A stretch of DNA of 64,000 bases, taken from positions 30,202 to 94,201 of the forward strand of contig VXOH01000020.1 of the NCBI GenBank assembly GCA_009840135.1, in the 5' to 3' direction. The stretch is from Chloroflexota bacterium (GTDB taxonomy: Bacteria > Chloroflexota > Dehalococcoidia > Lucifugimonadales > UBA3495). The position numbers were made by a program, and so were the translations under genes. Each line of letters starts with the position of its first letter. The stretch's first letter is position 1. Below the pieces are notes generated by a model. That model made no database searches and was not told where the DNA came from. It worked only from the letters and a program-made list of their open reading frames with translations. This document shows, in pieces, positions 15,332 through 23,448 of this stretch.

Positions 15332-17032
15332 ATGCGTTTCACCCAACTTGTAACGAAAACCCTGCGGGAAGACCCGCCCGAGGCGGAGACCGCCAGCCAT
15401 CGCCTGATGCTGCGGGCCGGCCTCATCTACCAGGTGGCGGCCGGGGTTTACGCCTATCTGCCCCTGGCCTGGCGCTCGCTGCGCAAGATCGAAAGCATCA
15501 TCCGCGAGGAGATGGACGCTGCCGGTGGTCAGGAGTTGATGATGCCTGCCCTGCAGCCCCGGGAACTCTGGGAGCAGACGGGCCGCGCCGAAGCCATGGG
15601 GGAAGTCCTCTTTTCCATGGAAGACCGACGGGGCCGTCCCATGGTGCTGGCCCCCACCCACGAAGAAGTGGTAACCAGCATCGTCCGCGCCAACGTCCAG
15701 AGCTACCGCGACCTGCCGGTAATCCTCTACCAGATCCAGACTAAATTCCGCGACGAACCCCGTCCCCGCGCCGGGCTGGTGCGGGTGCGCGAGTTCGACA
15801 TGAAGGACGCCTACAGCTTCAACGCCGACGACGACAGCCTGGACGACAGCTACCAGGCCATGGCCCAGGCCTATCGCAACATTTACCGCCGCTGCAGCCT
15901 GCCCGTACTCATGGCCGAGGCCGACAGCGGCGCCATCGGGGGCAAGGACTCCCATGAGTTCCTGCTGTCCACCCCCACCGGCGAGGACACGGTAATCACC
16001 TGTCGCAGCTGCGGCTACACCGCCAACGCGGAAAAGGCGGAGGGAATCTACCCAGAACAGTCGGCTGGGCCCCAACTTCCCCTGGAGGAGGTGGACACCC
16101 CCGGCCTCAAGACCATCGCCGGCCTGGCGGACTTCCTGAACGTGCCCACCAGCCAGACCCTGAAGGCCGTCTTCTATTCCGCCGACGGCGAGGTGGTCTT
16201 CGTTACCGTGCGCGGTGACCTGGAGGTCAACGAGGTCAAGCTGAAGAACAATCTCCATTGCAACGAATTGCGTTTAGCCACCGATGAAGAGGTGCGAAAT
16301 GCTGGCCTGGTTGCCGGATCGGCTTCCCCCATTGGCATCACGGGAATGCGGCGGGTGGCCGATAACTCTATAACCCAGGGCAGCAACTTCGTGGTGGGGG
16401 CCAACAAGCCCGATACCCACTTCCGCAACGCCAATTATCCTCGCGATTTTGAGGTGGACCTGCTGACCGACATCGCCCTGGCCCAGCCCGGCCAACTCTG
16501 TCCCCTGTGCCGCACCCCACTGGAAGCCACCCGGGGCGTGGAAGTAGGGCACATTTTCAAGCTCGGCACCTCCTACAGCGAAGCCTTGGGCGCCATGTAC
16601 CTGGACCAGGAAGGGCAGCAGCGCCCCATTACCATGGGTTGCTACGGCATCGGCGTGGGCCGCCTGCTGGCCGCCGCCGTTGAGCAGAACCACGACGAAA
16701 AGGGCATCGTCTTTCCCGCACCCATCGCTCCCTACCAGGTGCATATGGTGGGTCTCAACATGACCGACGACTCCGTAGCCGCTGTGGCAGACAAGCTTTA
16801 CCGGGATCTGTGGGACCAGGGAATTGAAACTCTGTTTGATGACCGGCCCGACCAGGCGGCCGGCGTCAAGCTTAACGATGCCGACTTGATGGGGCTGCCC
16901 ATCAGGTTAGTGGTCAGCCCGCGCAACCTGCGCAATGATGCCGTTGAAATGAGGGGCCGCACGGAAGACGAGGCGACCATGGTAGGCCTGGAAGGAGTAA
17001 CGACGGCGGTGCGGGAAGCGCTCCTGGACTAG
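15332..17032 (+). CDS. proS: Prolyl-tRNA synthetase, bacterial type with editing insert
   Basis: 566 residues. Class II motifs are clear: motif 2 in FRDEPRPRAGLVRVREFDMKD... and motif 3 in TMGCYGIGVGRL. Between them, residues about 230-400 form the INS editing domain that clears mischarged alanine, with a Cys-pair segment ITCRSCGYTANAEKAE at its border. The C-terminal anticodon-binding domain starts at PYQVHMVGLN. It charges tRNA-Pro. It begins 15 bases after fitB and is followed almost directly by an RDD gene. Confidence 0.97.
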   Translation: MRFTQLVTKTLREDPPEAETASHRLMLRAGLIYQVAAGVYAYLPLAWRSLRKIESIIREEMDAAGGQELMMPALQPRELWEQTGRAEAMGEVLFSMEDRRGRPMVLAPTHEEVVTSIVRANVQSYRDLPVILYQIQTKFRDEPRPRAGLVRVREFDMKDAYSFNADDDSLDDSYQAMAQAYRNIYRRCSLPVLMAEADSGAIGGKDSHEFLLSTPTGEDTVITCRSCGYTANAEKAEGIYPEQSAGPQLPLEEVDTPGLKTIAGLADFLNVPTSQTLKAVFYSADGEVVFVTVRGDLEVNEVKLKNNLHCNELRLATDEEVRNAGLVAGSASPIGITGMRRVADNSITQGSNFVVGANKPDTHFRNANYPRDFEVDLLTDIALAQPGQLCPLCRTPLEATRGVEVGHIFKLGTSYSEALGAMYLDQEGQQRPITMGCYGIGVGRLLAAAVEQNHDEKGIVFPAPIAPYQVHMVGLNMTDDSVAAVADKLYRDLWDQGIETLFDDRPDQAAGVKLNDADLMGLPIRLVVSPRNLRNDAVEMRGRTEDEATMVGLEGVTTAVREALLD

Positions 17033-17034
17033 CG

Positions 17035-17613
17035 GTGGGCGGCAATTCTCCCGGGCTGCGGCCCCTCACTTTTGTCGAACGCCACATCACCTGGATGTAC
17101 GGCTTCATGCCGGCGGTGGCAATTTACACCGTACTGCTGGCGGTTTCCTACTTTCTTACTCGCCCCGACATCAACATTTTCCTCTATTTCCTCACCTTCT
17201 CCCAGACCGTGGATCCGGTAACAGGCCGGGAACTTCCCATCAACGTCCAGATGATGTTGGCCCGGGGCTTCTACCTGATTGCCTATTTCACCTGGGGGCG
17301 TTCCACCGGCCACCTGCTCATGGGAGCCCACGTAATTGACCGAAAGACGGGCCGCCGCATGACTACCTGGCAGAAGCTGGTGCGCGGTTCGGCGCAGATG
17401 CTCACCGGTTCCTTGTATATAGTCCTGGACGGAATATCTCTCATCCTGGTCTTGCTGGACCGGCAGGAAAGGCGGTCGGTGTACGACTGGTTATCCGGTA
17501 CGGTGGTGGTTATGGGAGACCTGCCGCCCGAGGAGGAGACGGTCACCTCCCGCAGCTGGGTTGCTCAGCTGATCGGCTCCCTGCGAAGGGGCGCAGCCGA
17601 TGAAAGTCGGTAG
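17035..17613 (+). CDS. RDD-family membrane protein
   Basis: 192 residues starting at GTG two bases after the proS stop; ATG 17096 is an alternative. Three or four hydrophobic segments: AVAIYTVLLAVSYFLT, INIFLYFLTF, and LYIVLDGISLILVLL. The loop GHLLMGAHVIDRKTGRRMT has the Arg/Asp pattern of RDD domains. The C-terminus is cytosolic and polar. Role unknown; some relatives affect ion exchange. Confidence 0.75.
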   Translation: MGGNSPGLRPLTFVERHITWMYGFMPAVAIYTVLLAVSYFLTRPDINIFLYFLTFSQTVDPVTGRELPINVQMMLARGFYLIAYFTWGRSTGHLLMGAHVIDRKTGRRMTTWQKLVRGSAQMLTGSLYIVLDGISLILVLLDRQERRSVYDWLSGTVVVMGDLPPEEETVTSRSWVAQLIGSLRRGAADESR

Positions 17614-17678
17614 CTCTACCTGTCTCGATAACAGTCGCTGAGAACAGGGAGAGTTAAGGCGCTTTGGGGTGGTTATCT

Positions 17679-18185
17679 TTACCGGGCCTCCAGTACGGAG
17701 CTCAGGTAAATCAGGTTGGCCTTCAATTCCGGGGCAATGTTGCCCTCCCTGGAAGATGCCAGTAGCAAGAGCAGGCGCAACTGGGCGGCCAGGTCAGAGG
17801 CCAGCTTCTGCTTTGCTTCGGCTTCCGTATCCCCCGCCACGGGCACCCTCAAACCCTGCAGGGGAAGCCTGGTGCGGGACTCTCCCGCCCAGTACTGGTC
17901 CAGTGTGTCTATGATCAGGACCGGTATTTCATTGGTGATTACAAATGGAGCGTCGGAGGGCGAGTCCTCGGGCCGCAGCGCGTCCACTTTCACCTGCGTG
18001 ACATCGCTGTGATTTATGTGGAAGACTGCTGCGTTGGGCTGGCTGGCCCCGATGATCCGCCAGTCCCAGTCCTCGGGAGTTGTTGCGTCCATCTCCGATT
18101 CGATATGCACGGGAATGGTGTCGTGTTCGGCCAGACGAGACTCGTTATCTCGCGGTGTGTCGGGTTGCGATTCGGGGGCGGGCAT
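17679..18185 (-). CDS. Hypothetical protein, 168 aa
   Basis: GGGAGG precedes ATG 18185. An acidic, Pro-rich head is followed by a mixed domain with VFHINHSDVTQVKVDALR, PVLIIDTLDQYWAG and a C-terminal long helix KQKLASDLAAQLRLLLLLAS. The strand-then-helix end vaguely recalls HicB-type folds, but I cannot assign a family. It is last in a minus-strand cluster with two retropepsin-like genes and a DUF3467 gene. Confidence 0.6.
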   Translation of the reverse strand: MPAPESQPDTPRDNESRLAEHDTIPVHIESEMDATTPEDWDWRIIGASQPNAAVFHINHSDVTQVKVDALRPEDSPSDAPFVITNEIPVLIIDTLDQYWAGESRTRLPLQGLRVPVAGDTEAEAKQKLASDLAAQLRLLLLLASSREGNIAPELKANLIYLSSVLEAR

Positions 18186-18235
18186 TGATGGCCTCCCAGG
18201 TGGTGAAATTGGTCAATTAACAGGAGTATATTGGG

Positions 18236-18679
18236 CTACAAGGTCAGGATGCCAGGTACGAGCCGCTTGCTACCGGCGTCGGCGGCCAAGGCAGCACCGG
18301 TAAGGGCTATGCTGCCGACGACTATGGTACTACCCTTGGGCTCAAATATAACCTCAACGTGCCAGGGGGTCTCGCCTTCCAGTTCTATTCTGGCCAGTCC
18401 CACTGGGCGGGACTGGATGGAGCCGTCGGGTTGGCGAAAATCCCGGTCCTGCCACTTCTTTACGTCCAATTCATCCAGAACGTCCTCCGGCACATGAGTG
18501 AAAATTGATCTGGTGTCAACCAAACCGGTCAACTCGACGGATGTCGTCCGATCATCGTCCCACAGCCGGAAATCCACGGAAAAGCTGCCTGGCTCGCCAC
18601 CAATAGTGCTTCCAGCCAGGATCATCGGCTCGCCTGGCACCCGCTTCCTTTCTGCATCGGTATCATCATTTGAAACCAT
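18236..18679 (-). CDS. Retropepsin-like protein with altered catalytic motif (DTRS)
   Basis: 147 residues from ATG 18679. It aligns along its length with the neighbour at 18723-19166: a hydrophobic strand, FSVDFRLWDDDRTTSVELTGLVDT, then VGLARIELEG and ending VVGSIALTGAALA. The catalytic loop reads LVDTRSI where active clan AA members have DTGA/DTGS, so the conserved Gly is Arg. This may abolish proteolysis. It is likely a duplicate of the upstream gene. Confidence 0.75.
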   Translation of the reverse strand: MVSNDDTDAERKRVPGEPMILAGSTIGGEPGSFSVDFRLWDDDRTTSVELTGLVDTRSIFTHVPEDVLDELDVKKWQDRDFRQPDGSIQSRPVGLARIELEGETPWHVEVIFEPKGSTIVVGSIALTGAALAADAGSKRLVPGILTL

Positions 18680-18722
18680 ATTGTTCCACTCCAACACCAC
18701 AAGCCTTGCCGGTAGTTTCAAC

Positions 18723-19166
18723 CTACAAAGGCAGGTCTGCCGGTATGAACTTCTCATTTCTGGCATGAATGGCCAAGGCAAAAATCTCCAGGGCCAAGGC
18801 CCCCAGCAACGTGCTGCTTCCCGCCGGCCCAAAAACCGCGTAGACACTGCGCCTCTGTCCTTCCAACTCTATTCTGACCTGCCCAACGTCCAGTTCGAGC
18901 TTGGTACCGTCGGCCAATCTGAAGACCTCGGAGAATTCCCGTTCAATGCCCAGGTCCTCGAGGATGAGTGCAGGAACCTGCGGGTAGAATGCCCCAGTGT
19001 CCACCAGCCCGTTCAAGGTATGGGAGCGGGTCCCATCGTTACTCCAGAGCGTAAAGTCCGCGTAGAAGGTACCCAAATCCCCTCCGACAACGGTGGCAGG
19101 GAGAACAAGCTCCTCCACCGGCAGCCTCTTTACGAAGGCAGCGGCCGCCCGATTTTCTGTGCTCAT
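18723..19166 (-). CDS. Retropepsin-like (clan AA) aspartic protease
   Basis: 147 residues, with GGCAGGA before ATG 19166. Key features are TFYADFTLWSNDG, the catalytic LVDTGAF, a flap-like strand VGQVRIELEGQRRSVYAVFG and the closing SSTLLGALALEIFALAIH. Such half-pepsins act as homodimers in the cytoplasm. It is in the same orientation and 14 bases from the DUF3467 gene stop, suggesting one operon. The substrate is unknown. Confidence 0.8.
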   Translation of the reverse strand: MSTENRAAAAFVKRLPVEELVLPATVVGGDLGTFYADFTLWSNDGTRSHTLNGLVDTGAFYPQVPALILEDLGIEREFSEVFRLADGTKLELDVGQVRIELEGQRRSVYAVFGPAGSSTLLGALALEIFALAIHARNEKFIPADLPL

Positions 19167-19180
19167 ATTTTCCTGCCCCG

Positions 19181-19534
19181 CTAGGCCTGCCCCACCTCTA
19201 TGTCCCAGGCGTTGTAGACCTGTTCCGGCAAGGAAATGGGGCCGACGGCCTCCTCGTAGTCCTTCACGTGCTTGCTGGCCAGCAGGGCAAAAGCCTTCAG
19301 CATCTGGGGGCTCACCTTTACGCGGGCCCGCAAAATGGGCTCCCTTTCTTCCATCTGCTCTCCGAAAAACATGACCGCAGAGTAGAGGCTGCTGTAAATG
19401 TGGAAAGAATCACAGTAGAAGGTTATCGGCTCCCCCGAAACCTCTGCAGTTTGAGTATCGCCGGGGTTGACGTAGCTGTCTTCCTGGGGTGGCTGGTCTT
19501 CAGGCGGAACGTAAGGACGCTGGATGATTGGCAT
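19181..19534 (-). CDS. DUF3467-domain protein
   Basis: 117 residues; GGGAGGTC precedes ATG 19534. The C-terminal ARVKVSPQMLKAFALLASKH plus KDYEEAVGPISLP matches the end of DUF3467 proteins (SP-hxx-h-L-x-h-YE-x-x-G-x-I). The middle contains ITFYCDSFHIYSSLYSAVMFFG. Function of the family is unknown. First gene of the cluster with the two retropepsin-like genes. Confidence 0.65.
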   Translation of the reverse strand: MPIIQRPYVPPEDQPPQEDSYVNPGDTQTAEVSGEPITFYCDSFHIYSSLYSAVMFFGEQMEEREPILRARVKVSPQMLKAFALLASKHVKDYEEAVGPISLPEQVYNAWDIEVGQA

Positions 19535-19671
19535 TTTATTGACCTCCCCGATTCTGGTACGCGGTTCCCATTATACACAGCCGGTGACAGCAGACGGTTA
19601 CCTCGGGTGGGCAAATAGAAACCGAAAAAGAACATGCATCCGTCCGCCTCCAGCCTCTGGCTTTCATCACC

Positions 19672-20166
19672 TTAGCCTTCATCACGTTTGCTTTCTACTT
19701 GCAGCCCGCGTGAGTACCTGCATAGGTGATAATACCCTATAGCCATAGCCTCCCACTCGTGGGTTGACTTCCTTGCACCGATCAGACCCATGCGCCGCAT
19801 AATGGCAAAGGCCAGTTGGTCCTGCGGCACCCGGGCGTGGCTGGACAGGGCCGCCCGGACCTCTTGCGCCGAGTAGGTGAATAGCGGCAGGCGATGCCGC
19901 TCAGACCAGTTAATCAGGGAATTGTCCAGCAGTTCCAGGGAAGGCACCGGCCAACGCATCCCTGACGGTTGCCCGTAAGCCACCGTACCGGGATGCCAGC
20001 GCTCCACCAACAGGTCAAGATTTCGCACCAAATGGTTAACCCGGCCCGCGGCATCCGGGTCCCGGCTCTTGGACATTCTGATTATGCCGGTTTGGATGAT
20101 TCCACCAGGATTGAATACCGCCCATCCCGTCTCTCGGACAGCGGCATCCAGGGCCAAGAGTGTCAT
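19672..20166 (-). CDS. RuvC-fold (RNase H-like) protein
   Basis: 164 residues; GGAGAGGG before ATG 20166. The first strand LALDAAVRETGWAVF matches the RuvC start with its catalytic Asp. The second acidic position appears as VAYGQPSG, where RuvC has Glu, and the last helix HEWEAMAIGYYH replaces the DAADALAVA signature. So the fold is RuvC-like but the active site is altered. It is co-directional with, and 36 bases from, the zinc-ribbon gene behind a LexA-type box, which points to a role in DNA repair; this is inference. Confidence 0.65.
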   Translation of the reverse strand: MTLLALDAAVRETGWAVFNPGGIIQTGIIRMSKSRDPDAAGRVNHLVRNLDLLVERWHPGTVAYGQPSGMRWPVPSLELLDNSLINWSERHRLPLFTYSAQEVRAALSSHARVPQDQLAFAIMRRMGLIGARKSTHEWEAMAIGYYHLCRYSRGLQVESKRDEG

Positions 20167-20202
20167 GCTTCCCTCTCCTGTTCCTCATGGTGTGCCTCGT
20201 TG

Positions 20203-20505
20203 TTAACCGGACAGCGCTGCCATGAGCCGGCTGTACCCGCCCACAAGCCGGTTTGGTGAATTGCCGAAGCTGGAGAGTGGTTGACCTGGACTGCCGAAGA
20301 ATTGTGGCGTGCCCCGAGTCTCGTCTCCTTCCGTTTCAAGACTCATTCCGAAGGCCGGCTCCACGCCTGCGTTCAATGGTGTATCCTCCTGAAGGTAAAG
20401 GCCGACGTAGGAATATGCGCCGCACTGTAGGCAAATCCAGTCTCCATCGTCCCTGGCCAGGTCGCCGCCGCACCGTCCGCAGGCTTTCAATCTGAAATAG
20501 TCCAT
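20203..20505 (-). CDS. Zinc-ribbon protein, 100 aa
   Basis: ATG 20505 is preceded by GAGAGGT. The N-terminal 30 residues form a ribbon with two CxxC knuckles (KACGRCGGDL and WICLQCGAYS), which would bind one zinc. The rest is Gly-, Ser- and Pro-rich and probably disordered. First gene of the predicted SOS-controlled operon with the RuvC-like protein; it could bind DNA or a partner. Confidence 0.65.
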   Translation of the reverse strand: MDYFRLKACGRCGGDLARDDGDWICLQCGAYSYVGLYLQEDTPLNAGVEPAFGMSLETEGDETRGTPQFFGSPGQPLSSFGNSPNRLVGGYSRLMAALSG

Positions 20506-20528
20506 CTGTACCTCTCTGGAAAGTCCAA

Positions 20529-20566
20529 TATAGAACAATTGTTCTATAGCAATCGTTGCTTGTCAA
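20529..20566 (-). promoter_or_regulatory. Promoter with perfect LexA-type (SOS) box
   Basis: A perfect 20-bp palindrome, TATAGAACAATTGTTCTATA, occupies 20529-20548. Its core GAAC-AATT-GTTC equals the GAACNNNNGTTC box of LexA in Gram-positive-type bacteria. On the minus strand TTGACA (20566-20561), a 17-base spacer and AACAAT (20543-20538) form a promoter whose -10 lies inside the palindrome, so a bound repressor would block it. Confidence 0.75.
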
Positions 20567-20693
20567 GAGGTTTGCTCGTACATGCGATGGCACAGTCTGG
20601 CCAGAAAGTTTAGAATCCCGGCAGCGTTTCACAGTTTCCGCAACAATCCTGAACCAAATCCAAGGTGGGATATGCATTCAGCCCCGCATGCTA

Positions 20694-20765
20694 AGTAGGG
20701 GCGATTCGCGAATCGCCCCTATGGTCCGGGGCAGAAGCGTTGATTTGCAGCGGCGAGGTACGGTT
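20694..20765. repeat. Palindromic repeat type P (copy 2, inverted)
   Basis: Carries the same palindrome as 1849-1876 followed by CGTTGATTTGCAGCGGCGAG, the complement of the flank of copy 1. Lies in the gap before the chromate transporter. Confidence 0.6.
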
Positions 20766-20850
20766 GGTTCGTTTCCAGTCAAATGTAGTTTTCACTTTGG
20801 CTTTAGTTTAGTAGGCCATCGCTATTGGATTGACGGATTACCCTTGAGTG

Positions 20851-20911
20851 CGTTCGTGGTGAGCCTGTCGAACCATGAATCGGCGGCCCTTCGACAAGCT
20901 CAAGCGAACGG
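20851..20911. repeat. Inverted repeat type S, copy 2
   Basis: CGTTCGTGGTGAGCCTGTCG and CGACAAGCTCAAGCGAACG form an imperfect 20-bp inverted pair. Related to 5360-5420 and 30881-30950. Confidence 0.55.
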
Positions 20912-20978
20912 GGAAATACCCATCAATCCAAAGGCCTCTGTGTACCAGGCCTGCGGTGCTCTCCAAATAGGAGTCAAC

Positions 20979-22223
20979 ATGAACGACTTGCCGGCGGGTT
21001 CGCCTACGGACTCCACTCCATCCCTGGCCCGGCGGCTGGCCGAGGTGGCCTGGGCTTTCCTGCCCCTGGGTTGGATTGCCTTCGGCGGGCCCCAGGCCCA
21101 CATCGCCCTGCTCCAGGAGCGGTTTGTGGCGCGGCGGCGCTGGCTGGACGAGGAACGGTTCGTGGAGCTGCTCGGCCTGGGCCAAGGACTGCCGGGGCCT
21201 ACTTCCACCCAGATAGTTGTGGCCGTCGGCGCCGCCCGGGCCGGTCCCCTGGGTGGATTGGTCGCCCTCTTTCTTTTCCTGCTGCCCGCCGCAACCATCA
21301 TGGCCCTGGCCGGCCTGGGCATGACCCGGTTCCTGTCCGAGGGAGACCGCCCGGCCTGGCTGGACGGGGTGCAGCCGGCCACCGTAGCCCTGGTGGCGGT
21401 GGCGGCCTGGCGCCTGGGGATAGTCGTGGTAAACACCCGCCTCACCATGGGCCTGATGCTCCTGGGCGCGGTGGTTGCCATCCTCGTCCGTCAACCCTGG
21501 GCGTTTCCGGCAGTGCTGGCCGCCGGCGGGATAGTCACCGGCTTCGCGCTGCGGGAGCAAAGACCAGACTCAACTCAGGCCTCCGGCGGTGTGCCTCTCC
21601 GGAACCTGGGCATATCACCACTGGCCGGCTTCCTTCTGTTGGCCCTGTTTTTCATACTGCTGGTCGGTCTGATTCCCGCCCGGCTGATATTCCAGCATCA
21701 GTCTCTGGAGCTGTTCGAGTCCTTCTACCGCACCGGGTCCCTGATTTTTGGAGGAGGGCAGGTGGTGCTGCCCATGCTGCTGACCGAGGTGGTGGAACCC
21801 GGCTGGGTAACCGAGGAGCAATTCCTGGACGGCTTTGCCTTGATGCTCGCTCTCCCAGGGCCGCTGTTCAGCTTCAGCGCCTACCTGGGGGCCGTGGCCG
21901 GCGGCGTGCCTGGGCTGCTCCTGGCCTTCGTTGGCCTCTTCCTGCCTGGAGTGTTGATAATCTACGCGGTTCTGCCCTTTTGGGAACGGGTGCGGCAATA
22001 TCCCTGGGTGCGGATCGCCCTGGTGGGCGTCAACGCCACTGCAATAGGCCTGGTTGTAGGAGTGGTGTTTCTCTTGTGGGAGCGGGCCGACCCCAATGCG
22101 GCCGGCGCCGTCATTGGCTTGCTGGCTTTCGGGTCTGTGATGTTCTTCCGGCTACCGGCCCCCCTGGTCATAGTGGGCGCCGGTATCCTGGGCTGGCTCT
22201 TCGGCCTGTTGGGACTGCTGTAG
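20979..22223 (+). CDS. chrA: Chromate transporter, long two-domain CHR family
   Basis: 414 residues from ATG 20979 (GGAG upstream; the frame is open further but crosses repeats). Two homologous CHR halves: the first with FGGPQAHIALL and GLGQGLPGPTSTQ, the second with IFGGGQVVLPML and LALPGPLFSFSAYLG. About 10-12 membrane segments. ChrA proteins export chromate using the proton-motive force. The upstream gap has repeats only, so no regulator is seen. Confidence 0.92.
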   Translation: MNDLPAGSPTDSTPSLARRLAEVAWAFLPLGWIAFGGPQAHIALLQERFVARRRWLDEERFVELLGLGQGLPGPTSTQIVVAVGAARAGPLGGLVALFLFLLPAATIMALAGLGMTRFLSEGDRPAWLDGVQPATVALVAVAAWRLGIVVVNTRLTMGLMLLGAVVAILVRQPWAFPAVLAAGGIVTGFALREQRPDSTQASGGVPLRNLGISPLAGFLLLALFFILLVGLIPARLIFQHQSLELFESFYRTGSLIFGGGQVVLPMLLTEVVEPGWVTEEQFLDGFALMLALPGPLFSFSAYLGAVAGGVPGLLLAFVGLFLPGVLIIYAVLPFWERVRQYPWVRIALVGVNATAIGLVVGVVFLLWERADPNAAGAVIGLLAFGSVMFFRLPAPLVIVGAGILGWLFGLLGLL

Positions 22224-22260
22224 AAGGGGCGGCAACTCCCCTCTTATCTCGGAAGGGGGC

Positions 22261-22396
22261 AGGGGCTGTCGCATGAAAGGTCTGGGAAAGTACCGCCGTT
22301 CCCGCGCAGGCGGGAACCTCGCAGGCAAAAGTCAAGATTCCTGCCTTCGCAGGAATGGCGAAAGGTGCCGGGGAACCCTCATGCAATCGCCCTGGG
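22261..22396. repeat. MITE-like element B, divergent copy
   Basis: The ends AGGGGCTGTCGCATGAAAG and CCCTCATGCAATCGCCCT are imperfect inverted copies. The interior has the palindrome GTTCCCGCGCAGGCGGGAAC and AGTCAAGATTCCTGC, both also inside element B at 23191-23330. Confidence 0.45.
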
Positions 22397-22458
22397 TACT
22401 TCTTGGCGGGTACCTGCTGGTTGCTAGTCGTTAGCGGCTGATTGCCAATGGAAAAATG

Positions 22459-22908
22459 TCAGCCGGAAAATTCCACGCCCACGCCGACAATTTCTATCTG
22501 CATGGAACGGGTATCCGGCGAGCCGTCGGCAAAAGTCACGCCAACGGTAACATTGAGGCCCTTCTGGACCTCCGGGGTCCCCGGAATCTCGAACCGAGCG
22601 TCCAGATTGTCCCCCTGCATTCCCAGTTCCATGTGCTCGGCAATCCGCTTCTCTCCGTCGTAAACGATTACCTCGTGTACGGTGGCATGCGGTCGGGTGC
22701 GGAAGCTGACCAGCGCCGCCTCGGCCTTGGTAGCCTTGCCGTTGGCCACCGCCATGGTGGGAATCGGGAAATGGACCCAAGTATTCTGTCCCCCGGCCCC
22801 TTCAATGCGGACAAAGGGCCCGGTGTGCCGCACCGAAGTGATCCGGCCCACATATTCCGCCTGCATGCTGGCCCCGTGTACCCACTCTACGTACTTGCCG
22901 TCTGCCAT
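22459..22908 (-). CDS. Hypothetical beta-rich protein, 149 aa
   Basis: Soluble protein with alternating strands: YVEWVHGASMQAEYVG, FVRIEGAGGQNTWVHFPIP, EAALVSFRT, HEVIVYDGEKRIAEH and a last strand SMQIEIVGVGVEF. The YDGEKRIAEH segment and the WVHFPIP core suggest a beta-sandwich. I recall similar uncharacterised proteins, but cannot name the family with confidence. No clear operon partner. Confidence 0.6.
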   Translation of the reverse strand: MADGKYVEWVHGASMQAEYVGRITSVRHTGPFVRIEGAGGQNTWVHFPIPTMAVANGKATKAEAALVSFRTRPHATVHEVIVYDGEKRIAEHMELGMQGDNLDARFEIPGTPEVQKGLNVTVGVTFADGSPDTRSMQIEIVGVGVEFSG

Positions 22909-23088
22909 CTCTTACCGTTCCTCTGTCTCTGCTTGCGATAAAGTTCTTTGGGACAAACCATTGCCCTTCGGTTACAACGGGATTATAGCCGCTAACGCCG
23001 GCCCGGTACAGGGCGGAGCCTCCGTGGGCAGGTTCTTTTCATTCTCCGGATTCCCGCTCATCCTGGGCGGTGTTTGCACCCAGCTTGC

Positions 23089-23114
23089 AGGGGCAGACCT
23101 GGATGTCTGCCCTG
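23089..23114. repeat. Palindromic repeat type G, copy 2
   Basis: GGGGCAGACCTGGATGTCTGCCC, degenerate relative of 10381-10406 and 63894-63921; arms GGGCAGAC and GTCTGCCC are intact. Confidence 0.5.
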
Positions 23115-23190
23115 TTCCCAAAAACGAACCCCAGATTTGGACCGCTGCCGCCATCACAACGCCATGGCCGCCGCCTTGCCTTCGGATTGC

Positions 23191-23330
23191 CTAGGGGCTG
23201 TCGTCAAATTGAAGGTGGAAGTCTCCCGGCCTTTCTTTTCGTCGTTCCCGCGCAGGCGGGAACCTCGCTGGCTACAGTCAAGATTCCTGCTTGCACCGTA
23301 ATGATGGAGCGATTTGACGACACTCTCTAG
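23191..23330. mobile_element. MITE-like element B with CTAG termini
   Basis: 140 bp bounded by CTAGGGGCTGTCGTCAAAT and its imperfect complement ending ATTTGACGACACTCTCTAG. The ends match at about 15 of 19 positions and both finish in CTAG. It has no open frame of note and contains a GTTCCCGCGCAGGCGGGAAC hairpin. Related copies are at 54948-55109 and 22261-22396. Confidence 0.6.
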
Positions 23331-23448
23331 AGGCCATTTCAAAATACCTTCCCGCTTGATGGGGGAAGGTCAGGATGGGGGTGACTGCCCAAAGATTCAT
23401 GCCAATTCCGCAGTGAAATACATCCCTCCCAGATTATTGAAACAGGTT

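Larger units (their letters stand above)
22909..23448. other. Gene-free stretch holding repeats
   Basis: No supported gene over 540 bp. Contains repeat type G at 23089-23114, MITE-like element B at 23191-23330 and a further repeat-like stretch 23334-23455, whose GGGGAAGGTCAGGATGGGGG recurs in similar form near 56100. Confidence 0.5.
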
